From: Arthrinium phaeospermum
Taxonomy: Eukaryota; Ascomycota; Sordariomycetes; Amphisphaeriales; Apiosporaceae
Reading direction: 5' to 3'
NCBI GenBank assembly: GCA_006503535.1
Contig: QYRS01000002.1
Coordinates: 4,712,001-4,776,000 of the forward strand
Length of the DNA stretch: 64,000 bases
This document shows positions 12,521 through 24,044 of this stretch, one piece after another (the stretch's first letter is position 1; every line of letters begins with the position of its first letter). Made by a program: the position numbers and the translations under genes. A model generated the notes under the pieces. The model searched no databases. It was not told where the DNA came from and saw nothing but the letters and a program-made list of their open reading frames with translations.

Positions 12521-13151
12521 ACCCGTCCCCCTATTCCACTAAATGATTTGTTCGGGCTGCGCTTGACTGTATTATTGTGATTACGACAGAGCTAACATAA
12601 GATCAGGTCCGATGCTAGGTATATTTCTAGGCATATTCCCTGTTATAAGTGTGATGGAAACGCTTGCATTTTAACGTGGCTACGAACTAAGAGAGTCTTC
12701 GTGTTCGAAGTAAATGCCGTCGTTAAGCGATTATATTTTTTAATTTAACCTCGTGCCTAGGAGGAGCATAATGGCCATGAAGGCTACGCTGCGGGATCCA
12801 TGTAGACTCACGCACACCCGGAGGCACTTTTTTCCAAGGACGCTCCGAATGCGTGCATGGGACCCTTTCGCGGATTATGCTCCCTTCAGGGGAAACTGGT
12901 ACAACCACTTAATATCAGGAGGGGTCAATGGCGGTAGAAAGAAGCATAGTGTCGGGCGGCAAAGACGGCAGGGGTCAAGGGCTGTTGGTTGTTGGTTGTT
13001 GGTAAGTAATTATTGGTTTGGGGGCTGGTACGCGGCCGCAGGCCCAGTGCCGTGGGTCCATTACCGTTGACCAAGGTCCCTGAGGTACAAGACTCGTCTA
13101 ACATAGATTTGTACATACATATGTAAGGGGGAAGCAATAATATAAGCACTA

Positions 13152-13171
13152 GGGGGGGGGGGGGGGGGGGG
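13152..13171. repeat. Homopolymer G20
   Basis: An uninterrupted run of 20 G (C on the other strand) in the 5' region of the SDR gene. Such tracts can form G-quadruplexes and are prone to length error in sequencing. Confidence 0.95.
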
Positions 13172-13321
13172 TGCCTGTTAACAATAAGCAAAGCGGGGGA
13201 GCTGTCCCTCTTGGCAGTGTCTATCACCATATTCATTCCCGACCTCGTCCCCGCATCTCTCGTACCCGTGGGAAAAGCAAGAAAGAAAACAAAAACAGTA
13301 CGCACCCTCAAGTTAGCTACG

Positions 13322-14405
13322 ATGGACTACTCGGACCCGAACGCATTCACCTTGCCCTACCAGCTGACCAAGCAGTTTCACCGGGATGTCTATCCGCTGC
13401 TAGAGCCGACCCAGCCAGAGCTGTCAGCGAAGGGAAAGACAGTGCTCATCACGGGCGTTTCTGGGGGCATTGGCAAGGTAAGCACCATTCCCGGCTGCTC
13501 AATTTCCCCCCTTACCCGTGTGACCAATAATAGATGCAATGCAGGTCATCGCCGAATCCTGGGCCACGGCGGGCGCTTCCGGCATCGTCATCACCGGGCG
13601 CAAGGTCGACGTGCTCGAGGGCATCGCGACGCAGCTCCGGAGCCTCGCCCCGTCCGGCACCAAGGTCCTTGCCCAGGCCGCCGACATGACCAGCGAGGCC
13701 TCGGTCGCGGCCCTCTTCGCGGCCGCCAAGGACGCGGTCGGCAGGGTCGACGTGCTGATCAACAGCGCGGGGAGCCTGGAGGGGGGCCTCCTGGGCGGCG
13801 GCGTCGAGCCCACGAAGCTCTTCCGCGACTTCCAGGTCAACGTGCTGGGCTCGTGGCTGATGACGCACCACTTCCTCGCCCAGGCCGACGGCGCCGGCAC
13901 CGTCATCAGCATGACGTCGGCCGCCATCGGCGCCGTCTTCCCCGGCATGGCCGGCTACACGGCGTCCAAGCTGGCCCTTGTCCGCCTCATGGAGAACCTG
14001 CACGCCGAGCAGCCGGGCATCCGCGTCTTCAACCTCATGCCGGGCATCGTCATGAGCGAGATGACGGTCGAATCCTTGAAGCCATACGCCAAGGACAGCC
14101 CCGCCCTCAGTGCTAGCTGGACACTCTTCCTGTCTACGGAGCGCGCCGAATGGATGCGCGGCGGCCTAGTCAGCGTAAACTGTGAGTTGACCCCCCCGCT
14201 TCTCTTCTTTCTTCTTTCTTTTTTTCTTTCTTTCTTTCCGATTCATACCAAGGTTTCCCGTGGGCACTCTACTGACATGGGACGGCGTCGTACAGGGGAT
14301 ATCGAGGAGATGGAGGCGCACAAGGATCAGATTGTTCGCGACCATCTGCTCAGTCGGGCATTTTTGAACGCCAAGCTCGGCAAGGATGGGCACCCCTGGG
14401 AATGA
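13322..14405 (+). CDS. Short-chain dehydrogenase/reductase (SDR)
   Basis: A classical NAD(P)-dependent SDR. Exons are 13322-13477, 13545-14181 and 14296-14405, encoding 300 aa. The cofactor motif TGVSGGIG, the NSAG motif (variant of NNAG) and the catalytic YTASK are present, followed by the usual PG-I segment (LMPGIVMSEM). The start at 13322 (MDYSDPNAF) follows a coding-poor leader; the upstream in-frame ATG at 13211 is less likely. Intron 2 is 114 nt, against 67 nt for intron 1, because it contains a copy of the dispersed A-tailed repeat in antisense orientation. The substrate is unknown. It sits about 1 kb from the divergent acyl-CoA oxidase-like gene. Confidence 0.92.
14200..14260 (-). repeat. 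Dispersed A-tailed repeat, copy C, inside SDR intron 2
   Basis: Shortest copy: only CACGGGAAACCTTGGTATG, AATCGG and a purine tail of about 40 nt on the minus strand. It is therefore 5'-truncated relative to copy D. In the gene's sense strand it forms a long pyrimidine tract within the intron (14182-14295). Confidence 0.75.
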
Positions 14406-14470
14406 GGCGGCGTCTAAACGAACGACAAGCGACTACGGAGCAGTGTGTGTGGCAGTGCCTCCGAGTAGCG

Positions 14471-14961
14471 AGGATACTGGATTATCTTCGTACCAGTCAT
14501 TCGTCACTGGCTTCCCTTCTTCGTGACACACCAGGCGTCGATTGGTCTCGGAGATCTTCGTCGCCATGGTGGATGAGCGTGACGGAGCGGATGCGCTGTG
14601 TCTTTTGGCAAGTCGTGGTGGATGGTATGTGTGGTTGTGTTGGATGGAAGACTTCGACAGAGGAAGCGAGGACAGCCTTTTGTACGCAGTCCGCTGAGTC
14701 ACCACGACCGGAGATAGGACCGGAACCGGAGAGGGAATTTTGCAGTCACCGGCCGTTATCAAGCTTTTGTCGATCCATGGGAGTCATAATTGGTTGTTGG
14801 AATGTTTTTGAGAGTTTCGAAGGTATCGGGTATGATGCCTTGTTTTTGAGTTTATTATTTTTGAGGTAACCTGCTCTTTGTGAGTCTTTTGTTTCTGCCG
14901 GGAAACCTTGGTACGAATCGAAAAAAAAAAAGAAAGAAGAAAAGAAGGATACTGGATTATC
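14471..14961 (+). mobile_element. Retroposed A-tailed element, copy D, with 16-bp target-site duplication
   Basis: AGGATACTGGATTATC occurs at 14471-14486 and again at 14946-14961. The 459 bases between them end in the family core GTTTCTGCCGGGAAACC, TTGGTACGAATCG and an A-rich tail (AAAAAAAAAAAGAAAGAAG...). A perfect 16-bp direct repeat immediately after an A-rich 3' end is the hallmark of target-primed retroposition by a LINE-type machinery. I see no pol III A or B box and no long open frame. It could be a SINE or the 5'-truncated 3' end of a non-LTR retrotransposon. It inserted 65 bases past the SDR stop codon. Confidence 0.85.
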
Positions 14962-15507
14962 GTCTCTACGTACAATCCTCATAATAACTTGCCCCAATAG
15001 AATTTCCTCGCTATTGACATTTGCACTACTCTTCTTCATTCTTCTGGTGTTTCTCTGGTGTGGCGTTTGGCTAGACCACATAGAAGTGAGCGTTTCGGCT
15101 CGGATTACGTGGGCCAGCCCCTTCTTGGTGTCGATAGCCCTGAAGGTGAGTGTACCATTGCCATCCGCGGAACCCGCTGGACATTGTGCTTGTTAGCCGC
15201 CCAGCCCACGTGAGCAGTGCATGATATGATCCCTCGATTATGTCGTCAAGTTATACTTTTACCCATGTTTAAATGTTACTCCCGGAACACGAAACTATTT
15301 TGCAGTATCAAGTAACGTACCCAGTCATAGAAATCGATTGCTATCTACACCACCTAGAAAAAGGACTGAGAATTGCAGCATCCATCGCACGATATCACAA
15401 CCAACCACGAACCAAACATTGGGACTGTTCCGATTAATTCTGGAATCTCGCAAGTAATGATGTACTTAACTTCCCCGAACTGCAAGTATGCATGCTTGTT
15501 TGTATGC
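14962..15507. other. Intergenic, no supported gene
   Basis: About 550 bases between the retroposed element and the 3' end of the NACHT-ankyrin gene. Nothing recognisable. Confidence 0.5.
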
Positions 15508-18500
15508 TCAGCGCAGCATCAATAGCATCGTCAAGACAGCAATAATGACCACAAGCATGATCTCTCGATCAGTCATGCCCGCATAATCACCCAATATTGA
15601 TCTCGCTGCGACCTCTGACCCAATTTCTCGCCTAGTCCTGGCAAATGAGTCTTGTAGATCTGTTTCATCTTGCCACTTCGTTTCCGTCTTGCCCACTTCC
15701 CCTTTGTGGCTTGTTGACACTGTAGAACTGACATGCTCGTTATGCTTGAAAGATGGGACTTCATACAGACTCCCCTCATCAACAACCTTTTCTTGTACAG
15801 CCGGGGATGCCTCGTCTTCATTGTTAGTTGCGGGGCTCCCGGTAATATCCGGCACAGACTCGTCTATCATAGTGGCCGAGGATGAAATCGAACTCGTATG
15901 CTTCAGGAGTCCCCTGCCTCGGCCGCTTCGGGTCTTGTCGTAAAGATACTGTGCGATCTCTTCGAACCCGGCCCGCTTGGCCCGCTGGTAGGGCGTCTGA
16001 CTCCGAGCGCCCTTGAACAAGAACGGCACACCTTCCTCGACGAGGCGGCGCACAACGGCCAGGTCATTGCGATCAATTGCGAAGTTGAGGGTGGGCAGCA
16101 GAACATTGCGCTCGCGGGGTCCGATCGTGGCGCCATGCTTCACGAGCAAAAACGTGAAGGCTTGTTTCCTCTTGCTTGTCGCCGCGAAATACAAAGGCGA
16201 CTGGTTCAACCGATCGAGGGTGTTGAGGTTACAGCCTCGCTCGATAAGCAGCTGGGCTGCTGCGTACTCATCGAAGTCAATGGCGTCGCGCAAGGGGGTA
16301 GCCCACTTGGTGGATAGGTTGATGTCAGCGCCGCGATCGATCAGTATGCGCATGCTGTCTAGTCGACCGCATTTTGACGAGCGATGAAGAAGCTGGAGAG
16401 AGGGGTCATTTATGGCGGTAGTAGTGGCCTCTGGTCCCAATTCATCGAGATATGCATTCAAGCCTTTCGCATCCAACCTGTAAATAGCTGATTCGAGGGG
16501 AATTTTGTAGTCTGCATCCAGAGTTCTTGCGCGTTGAAGGGCCACAGTAGGGGTAGCCTCGGACTCGATGTCTTCTCCACTGAGCATTGCTGCCTTGCCG
16601 GCCTGTTCTTCTTTTGGTCTGGCCGCTTTGATGATTTCAAAGAGACGGGACTTGCTTTCTTCAAGTGCTAGCCGAAGAGGTGTCTTGCCAAGTCGATTTT
16701 TGATGTCAGTGCGAGCGCCGTGATCCAAAAGAACACGAACCGTAGACTCCGAGTTTCTCGCAACGGCCTCGTGCAATGGCGTCTCGCCTTCGTCGCCCTG
16801 TGTGTTTGGATCCAAGTCATCGAACTCGCTGAGCAAGAAGCGCAAGATGTTACTGCGACCGTTGATGGCTGCACCGTGAACAATGCCTCGGTCGTGGACG
16901 TCCTTGAATTTGTAGTCAGCACCATGCTTGACTAGAACTCTCACGCATTCTAGTGCATTGCTGTCCACAGCGCGGAGGATAGCGGGCCCTTCAAAGTGAT
17001 CTCGGGAGTCTGGATTTGCTCCCGACATTAGGAGCAAAGAGACCATATCTTCAGAGCCGTACCATGCAGCATGTATTAGAGGTGTCTCTTTGGAATTGGT
17101 AGTTGACTCGATGGATATTCGTGCATCGGCGAGTAAAATCTTGACGATTTCACGTCTTTCATTGATAACCGCGCGGTGAAGAGCGCCCAGGTGGAAGTCT
17201 CCAGGGCATTGGACGTTTGGATCAATGTCTTTTCTGGTCAGGAGTAGTTGAACGATGTCGGGGTTGTTATTTTTGATGGCCCAAGTTAATGCTGTCCAGT
17301 TAAATGGGGACTGGTCAAAAGCGTTGACCAGGATATCGTTTGGTGATGCGACCAGCTGTTTCACGATATCTAACGCGTTCCATCTGCAAGCCCGATGCAG
17401 GACGCTTGTACCACGGAGGCAACACCGACCGGGGCTGGCACCAGAATTCAACAGGATATGGACAATTTCACCATGCCCAGCTTGCGTGGCGTACATAAGT
17501 GGTGTCGTTTCCAGGCAGTCGGTAAGATCAGCATGAGTATTCGGAGATAACAATGATTGTACCGTGCTGGTAAGTCCAAAGTAGGCTGCAAGATGGAGTC
17601 CATGAACACCATATTCGGCGTCCCAGCCCGAGGATGTCTCCAGGTCATCCAACCGCATGAATTGACCTGAGGTTGACACGTTCCCGGATTTCGCTAGGAA
17701 TTCCTCAGCGAGCTTATGGGTGGTATTATGTGATGTTTCAACGATCATTTGATGGCGTGCATGTCTCATATGTATACCCCAATGAGTGGCTGCGTAGGTA
17801 AGTAGTGGGTACCTTTTCTGCCGCTCATTGATCACGATGTCGCGATCGGGACCATCAGATGCCCCTGACGCGAACTCCTTAAACTGGAGATACGCGAGGC
17901 ATATCTCTGCCAGGATTGTGTGACCACTAGTGGCACTCTTCAGTCCAGTCTCGGCAATGTAATGGCCTATGGTTTCATGTGCAAGCCGAACGGAACCCGA
18001 AGGGTCGATTTCGACCAGTCCGGCACACATGGAAGCCAGACGTCGCACATCGGGAATGGCGAGATCATCGATATCGTCATCTCCTGGCTTGACAGTGACT
18101 GCATGGGCCAGTGCATTAGATGAAAGTAGCTTCCTCGCAGTGGCTACTACCGTTAAAAACCGTCTCAGCGTCGACGCAAGGCGCTTGTTCCCAATACGGT
18201 TGAACAAGCTGTCATATATGTCGTTTATGTTGGAAGGTAGGGTATCAAGTGTGTTGATTAACTCTCTTGCATTTACCTGATCCTCGAGAGAATTCATGTG
18301 AAACTTGGCAAGTAGGAACCTTTTAGGGTCATGTCAGTGAGTTGCGTCATTATCACGATAGACCGGACGGCAACGACTTACATCTCGTGAGACTCCTTCT
18401 GAACGCGCGCGACTATCGAATTAGCCGTCACCATTGATGCGGATCTACCGCGTGTCGTCGGAATGGCGTTCTGGAGGAGCACTTGCAAATTATCGCTCCT

Positions 18501-19904
18501 CTTGATGCGCCACAGGATGTACTTTCCCAAATCTTTCGGTTGCGCAGCGATGGGGATGGACCCTGACCAGGCCCATCTGAAACACTCTTTGGCGCCATTG
18601 CAACCGAAACATACATCGTATTGGTCGTAACACTCGACACAGACGTTGCGACTGCATTTCTCGCACCGATAAGACGAAGTGATTTTCCGACTCTTGACTT
18701 TATCGGTAGTGACCACATCGCTCTTGCCAACACTGCTGCGCGACTCGCAATTGTGACAGTATGCTCTGGACTGGCGGTAGTCATGATTATCGTCGTCTAC
18801 CCTGTATCCGCTGTCAGCCCCGAGAGACTTCCGGAACCAAGCTTTAATAATCTCAACAGGGCGTGATGTCACTAAGAGATGTGGAGTCGGGTGCAAAGAC
18901 TCAATCCCCGCGAGTAGATCGGTCTTCTGCTGGTTATCTCGAAGCTCGTCGAGCCCATCGACGATAATGAATGTATGATCGAAGCTTTCCAGCTCTTTGG
19001 AGAAGGTGTCCATCAAAGCTTCGCGACTCGGTCTCTGCTTATCTCGATTCTGTGTATGCTCATAGTATAGCTCTCGAACGGCGTCAGACATCTGCCCACG
19101 TCTTTCCACCAACTGCCTCAGCAAGCCTGAAAGCATGTTATCTGACGAGTGTGTATCCGGGTCATCGAAGGAGCAGTACGCTATCAGTACTGCCACGTTG
19201 TTGTGCGCCAGGTTCTTTCGTAACTGTTGAAAAAGGGTGGTGGCAAGAACAGTCTTCCCAGCGCCTGGTATACCGTGGCACCAGATGGCCTTGGTTCTAC
19301 TGTCGCACCATCCACGAATCTGATGATTGTTGAGAAACCACTCTCCGGTACCTCCCAAAGGCTGCCTTTGGGACGCGTTTGCGAGAGCGACAAAGTCCAA
19401 CGGAGAGATCCAGTCCAATGCGGTATTAAGCTCAGTATCTTCAGTTGCGTTCCGCAGGAATTGGACATCCTCCCTAATCTTGATACCGATGTGCATGTTG
19501 GCGCGACCGATTGCAACAGATATGGTTTCCTTGTAGGTTCGTAGCCGGCCGAGGATCCTTTGCACTTCTGACTTTTCAAATGGCCATTTGAGCCTTTTAA
19601 AGACTCCTGTGGTTGACCGATCATGTATCACGATTTTAGTTGCGATCTGTTCCAGGACCCGCTTCAGCTGCTCGACGGTACCATCCGGCTTGAACAATGA
19701 GTTGATGGCCTCGGACCAAGGTGTTGTTTCAATGAGAGGAGGCGATTCGAAGTCTGATTTGATATTCCAGAAGATATCGTAGACAGTCAAAACCTCTTGG
19801 TGAAGCTCGGAACGTTCTTTGCCACCATCGTGGACATCTTTCATATACTTGATGACCTTCCATAATAGGTCCACAATGGCAATCAGACTAGAGGTGGTGT
19901 CCAT
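15508..19904 (-). CDS. NACHT-ankyrin STAND (NLR-like) protein with Cys-rich insert and C-terminal hydrophobic tail
   Basis: A fungal NLR-like signalling NTPase; relatives act in heterokaryon incompatibility and non-self recognition. Exons are 19904-18382 and 18319-15508 (intron 62 nt, joining ESHEM-FLLAKFH), giving 1444 aa. Residues 1-190 form an alpha-helical N-terminal domain. The NACHT domain has the P-loop GIPGAGKT (about 211-218), Walker B FIIVDGLDEL (about 312-321) and LLVTSRP. Between TSRP and the end of NACHT sits a cysteine-rich insert (about 383-441) with CHNC, CEKC, CVEC and CFGC pairs, suggesting two bound zinc ions in a ZZ-like fold. About 14 ankyrin repeats follow from about 746 to 1310. 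The last 16-20 residues (IMLVVIIAVLTMLLMLR) are strongly hydrophobic and end the protein, like a tail anchor. The start at 19904 (MDTTSS) was chosen over an in-frame ATG at 20027. Confidence 0.92.
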
Positions 19905-20845
19905 GGTGTTCGGTGTTCGGACGAATATGAAAGACTGACTTGGTAGAAACAGAGTACCGGACTGTGCTGTGTTCCGCAACAGATCATGGCCTTGGAGGGA
20001 GTATTTATACCCTGTGAGGGGTTGCATTTGGCAATGAAAAGTGTCTAAAGTGCCACCAGGCTTAGCTGAAGTACATTCTAATCTTGAACCTCATGTCAGC
20101 ACTTACCTGTCCGCGCCCAGTTCCCGGCTTAGGTGTACTCAGGCCCAGAAGACAGTTTTGCATCCAATGACGAGACAGTGGTAAAAGTTGATCGTCCGGA
20201 CTAAATAGACTATGACAAATTATTGCAGATCTGTATCAATGCCTGGCAGATGGCGCTTGATCCAATGCGTATGGGGTGTGCCTTATATCCTGCCTTGCAC
20301 CCGTGGGCTCGCCCCAGCGATATGAGAGATTTCCCCAGCCATGCAGCTTTCACCAATCACTTCATTTGTTTGCCGAAGTCTGCCTCGTTGCATGTCCCTT
20401 GATCCTACATGGCTGCATGATGTGGTGGCGCATAGTGCTCAACCCCGCTTTCCCATCTTGCGCCCTGCCACTTCCCGGCGATACGGAAGTAGATAGAAGG
20501 TCTCGAGAGAATGTATGCATTCTCGGTGTGAAGGGCCCTGGTCGTACGCGTCAAGCATGCCCATAATGCTTCTGTGGCTGCCATGGGCTGATCTACTTCC
20601 CATCCTTCTTATTTGACTTGATATGAGTTTTGGCGCAGCCCCAGTCGAAAGCAACATGCAAGGCAAGGCATAGAATACGGTCGAGGTATGTAGACAATAC
20701 TATTAAGCCCCCGCTCAGCCTGATTGCCTTGGGTTTCACCCAGGTATCCTGTATCTGGCCTCCTTTCAATGGCTGCTGAATAAGGGCTTGTTTGCTAGCA
20801 TGCTGCAAAGCCACCACGAAATCCACCCGCCTCCAAGACATCATC
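19905..20845. other. Intergenic, no supported gene
   Basis: Promoter side of the NACHT-ankyrin gene and 3' flank of the GFA gene. Open frames here have no recognisable domains. Confidence 0.5.
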
Positions 20846-21871
20846 TCACAAGTCAAGCTTGTATCCTTTGGTACCTTCATCCGACCTCTGAATATTCAAT
20901 GATCCTACATCGAACCCCTCAACACACCTAACATTCAGGGGCTGCAAACTCATATTCCTACGGTAGACTCCGAGCATCTGCTCCCTTCTATCCGGTGCCA
21001 AACCGTCGAAGACCGAGATAGGGGGGCCCGCCACCTCGGCAAAGACGAAGACCCCGCACGTCTTGCAGTGGTGGGCGCCTCCGCCATACGTCCCTGCATA
21101 TGAGAAGGTGGTCTCCCAGCTACTGGGCGGGATATCGACTTCGTCCTTGGTCGGGTAGACTCCGATATAGCCAGTCTGTAAAGTCAAGTCAGAGAGATCC
21201 TGACGTTTAGGGGGGATATCTGAGCTGGACTTGCCCTCACGCATCTGCTACAGTTGTCCTCCTTCACTTCTTGATCTTTGAGCGCGACGTTGAGTGTGGC
21301 TTTGACGCTTCCGCAGTGGCATGAGAAAGTATAGGGCGGTCCGGTGTCGGTCGGCGTCCCGGTATCTGCCTGGTCATAAACCGACTGGACAGCGATGATG
21401 TCAGGTCTATAAACATTGAGCCTTTGTCAGAACCTTGATCTCGATTGTATACTCGAAATGGACTCGGCGCATACTCGATCTCAAACGGGTTAACCTCCTG
21501 AATAGCGCGCACATTCACCAAGAATGTGTCCTTCAAGGGACCCGCGCGGTGCTCGCCCACTACACCTGTACCACAGTGACTACAGAACTAGATGGACGAG
21601 AGTTGTCAGCCGGAGTAGCCGATGTAAGTGAACATGACTTGTTTGGAAGTGAGTGGTCGACCACCTTGTCAAGAAGAACACCGGAGTCATATTCAGTCAG
21701 TTCGCCATCATCTTGTGTGATTTGGAAGCTCCCCTCCGGCGGGGCCAACCACAGGTATGCTTTCTTGATACAGAGACGACAGGCACATGACCTAGCAGAT
21801 TCGATCTTGTCGGGAAGGGACAGCATGAATCGATAGCGCCCACAGTGACAGTTTCCGTTGTAGTGGATCAT
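20846..21871 (-). CDS. Tandem GFA (CENP-V/GFA-type zinc) domain protein
   Basis: GFA-type proteins bind zinc through Cys motifs; the founding member helps glutathione react with formaldehyde, but most fungal members are uncharacterised. Exons are 21871-21665 (or 21662), 21587-21475, 21406-21241 and 21175-20846, with introns of 65-77 nt, giving about 271 aa. The first domain has GNCHCGRYRF, CACRLC and FCSHCGTG. The second has SCHCGSVKA, NCSRC and HHCKTCGVF. So two complete metal-binding units lie in one chain, joined after NPFEIE. The first donor site is ambiguous by one codon (LLDK or LLDKV before FCSHCG). No signal peptide is seen, so a cytosolic location is expected. Confidence 0.87.
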
Positions 21872-22550
21872 ATTGGGGCTGGTGTGCAGTGGTTAGAGTT
21901 GGTGCTTGGCATAGCCCAACAGTCAGGGTGGGACTGACGATGGCGCCTCAGAAGTGAGAGAGGATGTGCTGATCTAGGTACGGAACATGGGAGCGGGGTA
22001 AGTCTTATGTAAGATACTGTTGTCGTGTAACCCAGGATATTGAGTCGTCTTGGGGTCATACGAGATCTCGATTCCTGTATGGAGTTGAAATGACCCTGAT
22101 TGACATGTATTACCTCATGGGAGCTATATACTTCCTATTTCGCTGCTTCCTATTACCTTACGAACGCCACCGAATCCGTCAGAGGTACCTTACTTGGAGA
22201 CATTCTGCATCAACTCCGTCTTCTCGGATGATCCGTTGAACATTCAAGGCAGCTGAAATCCCAAAGCAGGATGTTCAACTGCTTCATAAATCCAGGTGCC
22301 CTGAGTGTCCAACGGATAAACCGATCAAACAAAATTGATAGAGAATGTCTCCAAGCAAGGTCCCGCTGATAAATCTAGTGGCCTTTCGTTTCCAATTACT
22401 CCCACCAAAGCTCTAATCCATTGCAAGGAAGCAGCTGGATTTGATACTATGAGCTTGTCTCCTTTTCCCAGCTATAAAGAGAGCAGGGAGTCAGCACTGT
22501 TAAATTCCCGGTTCCCTACTTGCAAAGAGAACAGAGATACGCCGGAAAAC
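21872..22550. other. Intergenic, no supported gene
   Basis: About 680 bases, somewhat AT-rich, between two minus-strand genes. Nothing recognisable. Confidence 0.5.
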
Positions 22551-24044
22551 TTACAGATCCAGGAACAGCTTCCACAAGATAGTGAATAAGATGCCCTGCA
22601 GGCCGTTGGCCAGTATCCTTGTCTTCAAACCGCGACCGAAGAGCCCGGAGATGCCGTCCTGCAGCACGACGAGCCGGGCCGCCTCCGAGTACGAGACCTT
22701 GGTGTCGTTGACCTGGCGATAGGTCTTGACGACGCGGAGTGAGTTTGAAACCGAGTCCGAGATAACTGACGCACAGAAGCCGATGAAGGCTAGGCGGAGC
22801 AACCACACGGCCAAGGGATGGCGGGGCGGTTCCTCAAGCAGCTCGGAAAGGAGGTTGTACTTTATACGGCAATCCCCAAAAGTGTCAGTACCAATATTGA
22901 CGGGCGGCAACTAAGGTACACTGGTTCAGGATAGGACTAGAGTAAAAAGTACTTACCGTTGCAAACCAGGGGTAGTTGCCGACGAAGGTGGCCGCGGCGG
23001 TTGCAAAGGCTCCCCACCAGAGACTGCCCACGCCATGTGTCTTGACTCTCTGACGAAGCAACGACGTGCCGCGAGCACCCTGGGCCTGCAGGGTGGTTTT
23101 GAGCGTGTCGATAGGGGTTAAGATCATCCGGAACGCAGCAGCACTGTGGGAAGGAAATAAGCGATTGCCCGAAATGGCCGACGCGATGAGCAAAAAGCGA
23201 CGTGGGAGTCTGGCTTACCAAAGCGATACGAAAATGGTCTTGATGGGGGATGGCAGCTTGTCCAGGTACCCGTTGGAGTGCATCAAAGCCAGGATGCCCG
23301 CGTTGGCAGCCGTATCGCCGAACCTAGCGACGGGGCCTTGGACGAGGGCGGCGCCCATGCCCTGGTAGTACCGACGGATGCGACCTTCACGGTAGAGCGT
23401 CTTGGTGGCAGTCCGCAGTCCGGTGCCATGACGGTATTGGTAGTTCATTATCGTGCGAATTGGCTGCCATGGTGTAAGCGCATAAACTTTCCATTGAAAT
23501 GGATATACCCCTTCATCCCATATCCCAAGTCTAATTGGATTGATTTGGCTTGGTGCAGGATATTCCCGTGCGGTAGCTTCCGAAGCTGGGATGGATTGGG
23601 TTGGGTTGGGGTGGTGGCTTCAATTGCACTAACCATGAGCAGTAGCACCTGCAGAACCATAGCGGCAGCACCGCTCAAGCCGCCGCCCAGGGCGCGCTTC
23701 AGGGCACGGCCCAGGTCGAAATCGACATCTTTAGCGTCCACCCAGCCCTTGATGAAGACGGCCAGCACCAGCGCGCCGAGCACCGTCCAGAGTACCCGCC
23801 AGAACCACCAACTCTTAGTGCGCTGCCGCCGGGGCGACTCCTGCGGGTGCGGCTCGAGAAGCGCGGCGGCTTCGTGCTGCTCGTCGCCTTCATTCGGTTC
23901 ATTTGGCCTGGCGTCGCTTTCCGGGATGGGCTCGACTGGACGCAGTGGTGCCGATTGTGTTTGCTGCTGCTGCTGCTGGTGTTTTGCGAGAAGCGGGGTG
24001 CGCTCGGCGTCTTCGGCCTGCGCCTGGTTTTCCAGGTCCCCCAT
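22551..24044 (-). CDS. Mitochondrial-carrier-like membrane protein with Gln-rich N-terminus
   Basis: Exons are 24044-23634, 23463-23219, 23143-22957 and 22859-22551 (introns 170, 75 and 97 nt), encoding 383 aa. The chain holds carrier-like repeats: PIRTIMNYQYRH, then YYQGMGAALVQGPVARFGDTAANAG, then MILTPIDTLKTTLQAQG, which fits the P-x-D-x-hydrophobic-K signature, and a last repeat with SVSNSLRVVKTYRQ. The first and last repeats lack a clean PX[DE]XX[KR] motif, so it may be a divergent or non-transporting member of the SLC25 family. The N-terminus is unusual: acidic and Gln-rich (QQQQQQ near residue 25), followed by a hydrophobic helix WWFWRVLWTVLGALVLAVFI. Location in the mitochondrial inner or outer membrane is inferred from the family only. 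Confidence 0.85.

Larger units (their letters stand above)
12251..13321. other. Intergenic with repeat copy B and a G20 run
   Basis: This 1.07-kb region lies between divergent genes. It holds the A-tailed repeat copy B at 12448-12520 and an uninterrupted run of 20 G at 13152-13171, about 150 bases before the SDR start codon. No gene is supported. Confidence 0.5.

Noticed and set aside
14200..14260. Simple CT-rich microsatellite in the SDR intron
   Set aside because: The unique core GGGAAACCTTGGTATGAATCGG next to it is shared with four other loci, so a retroposed repeat explains it better.
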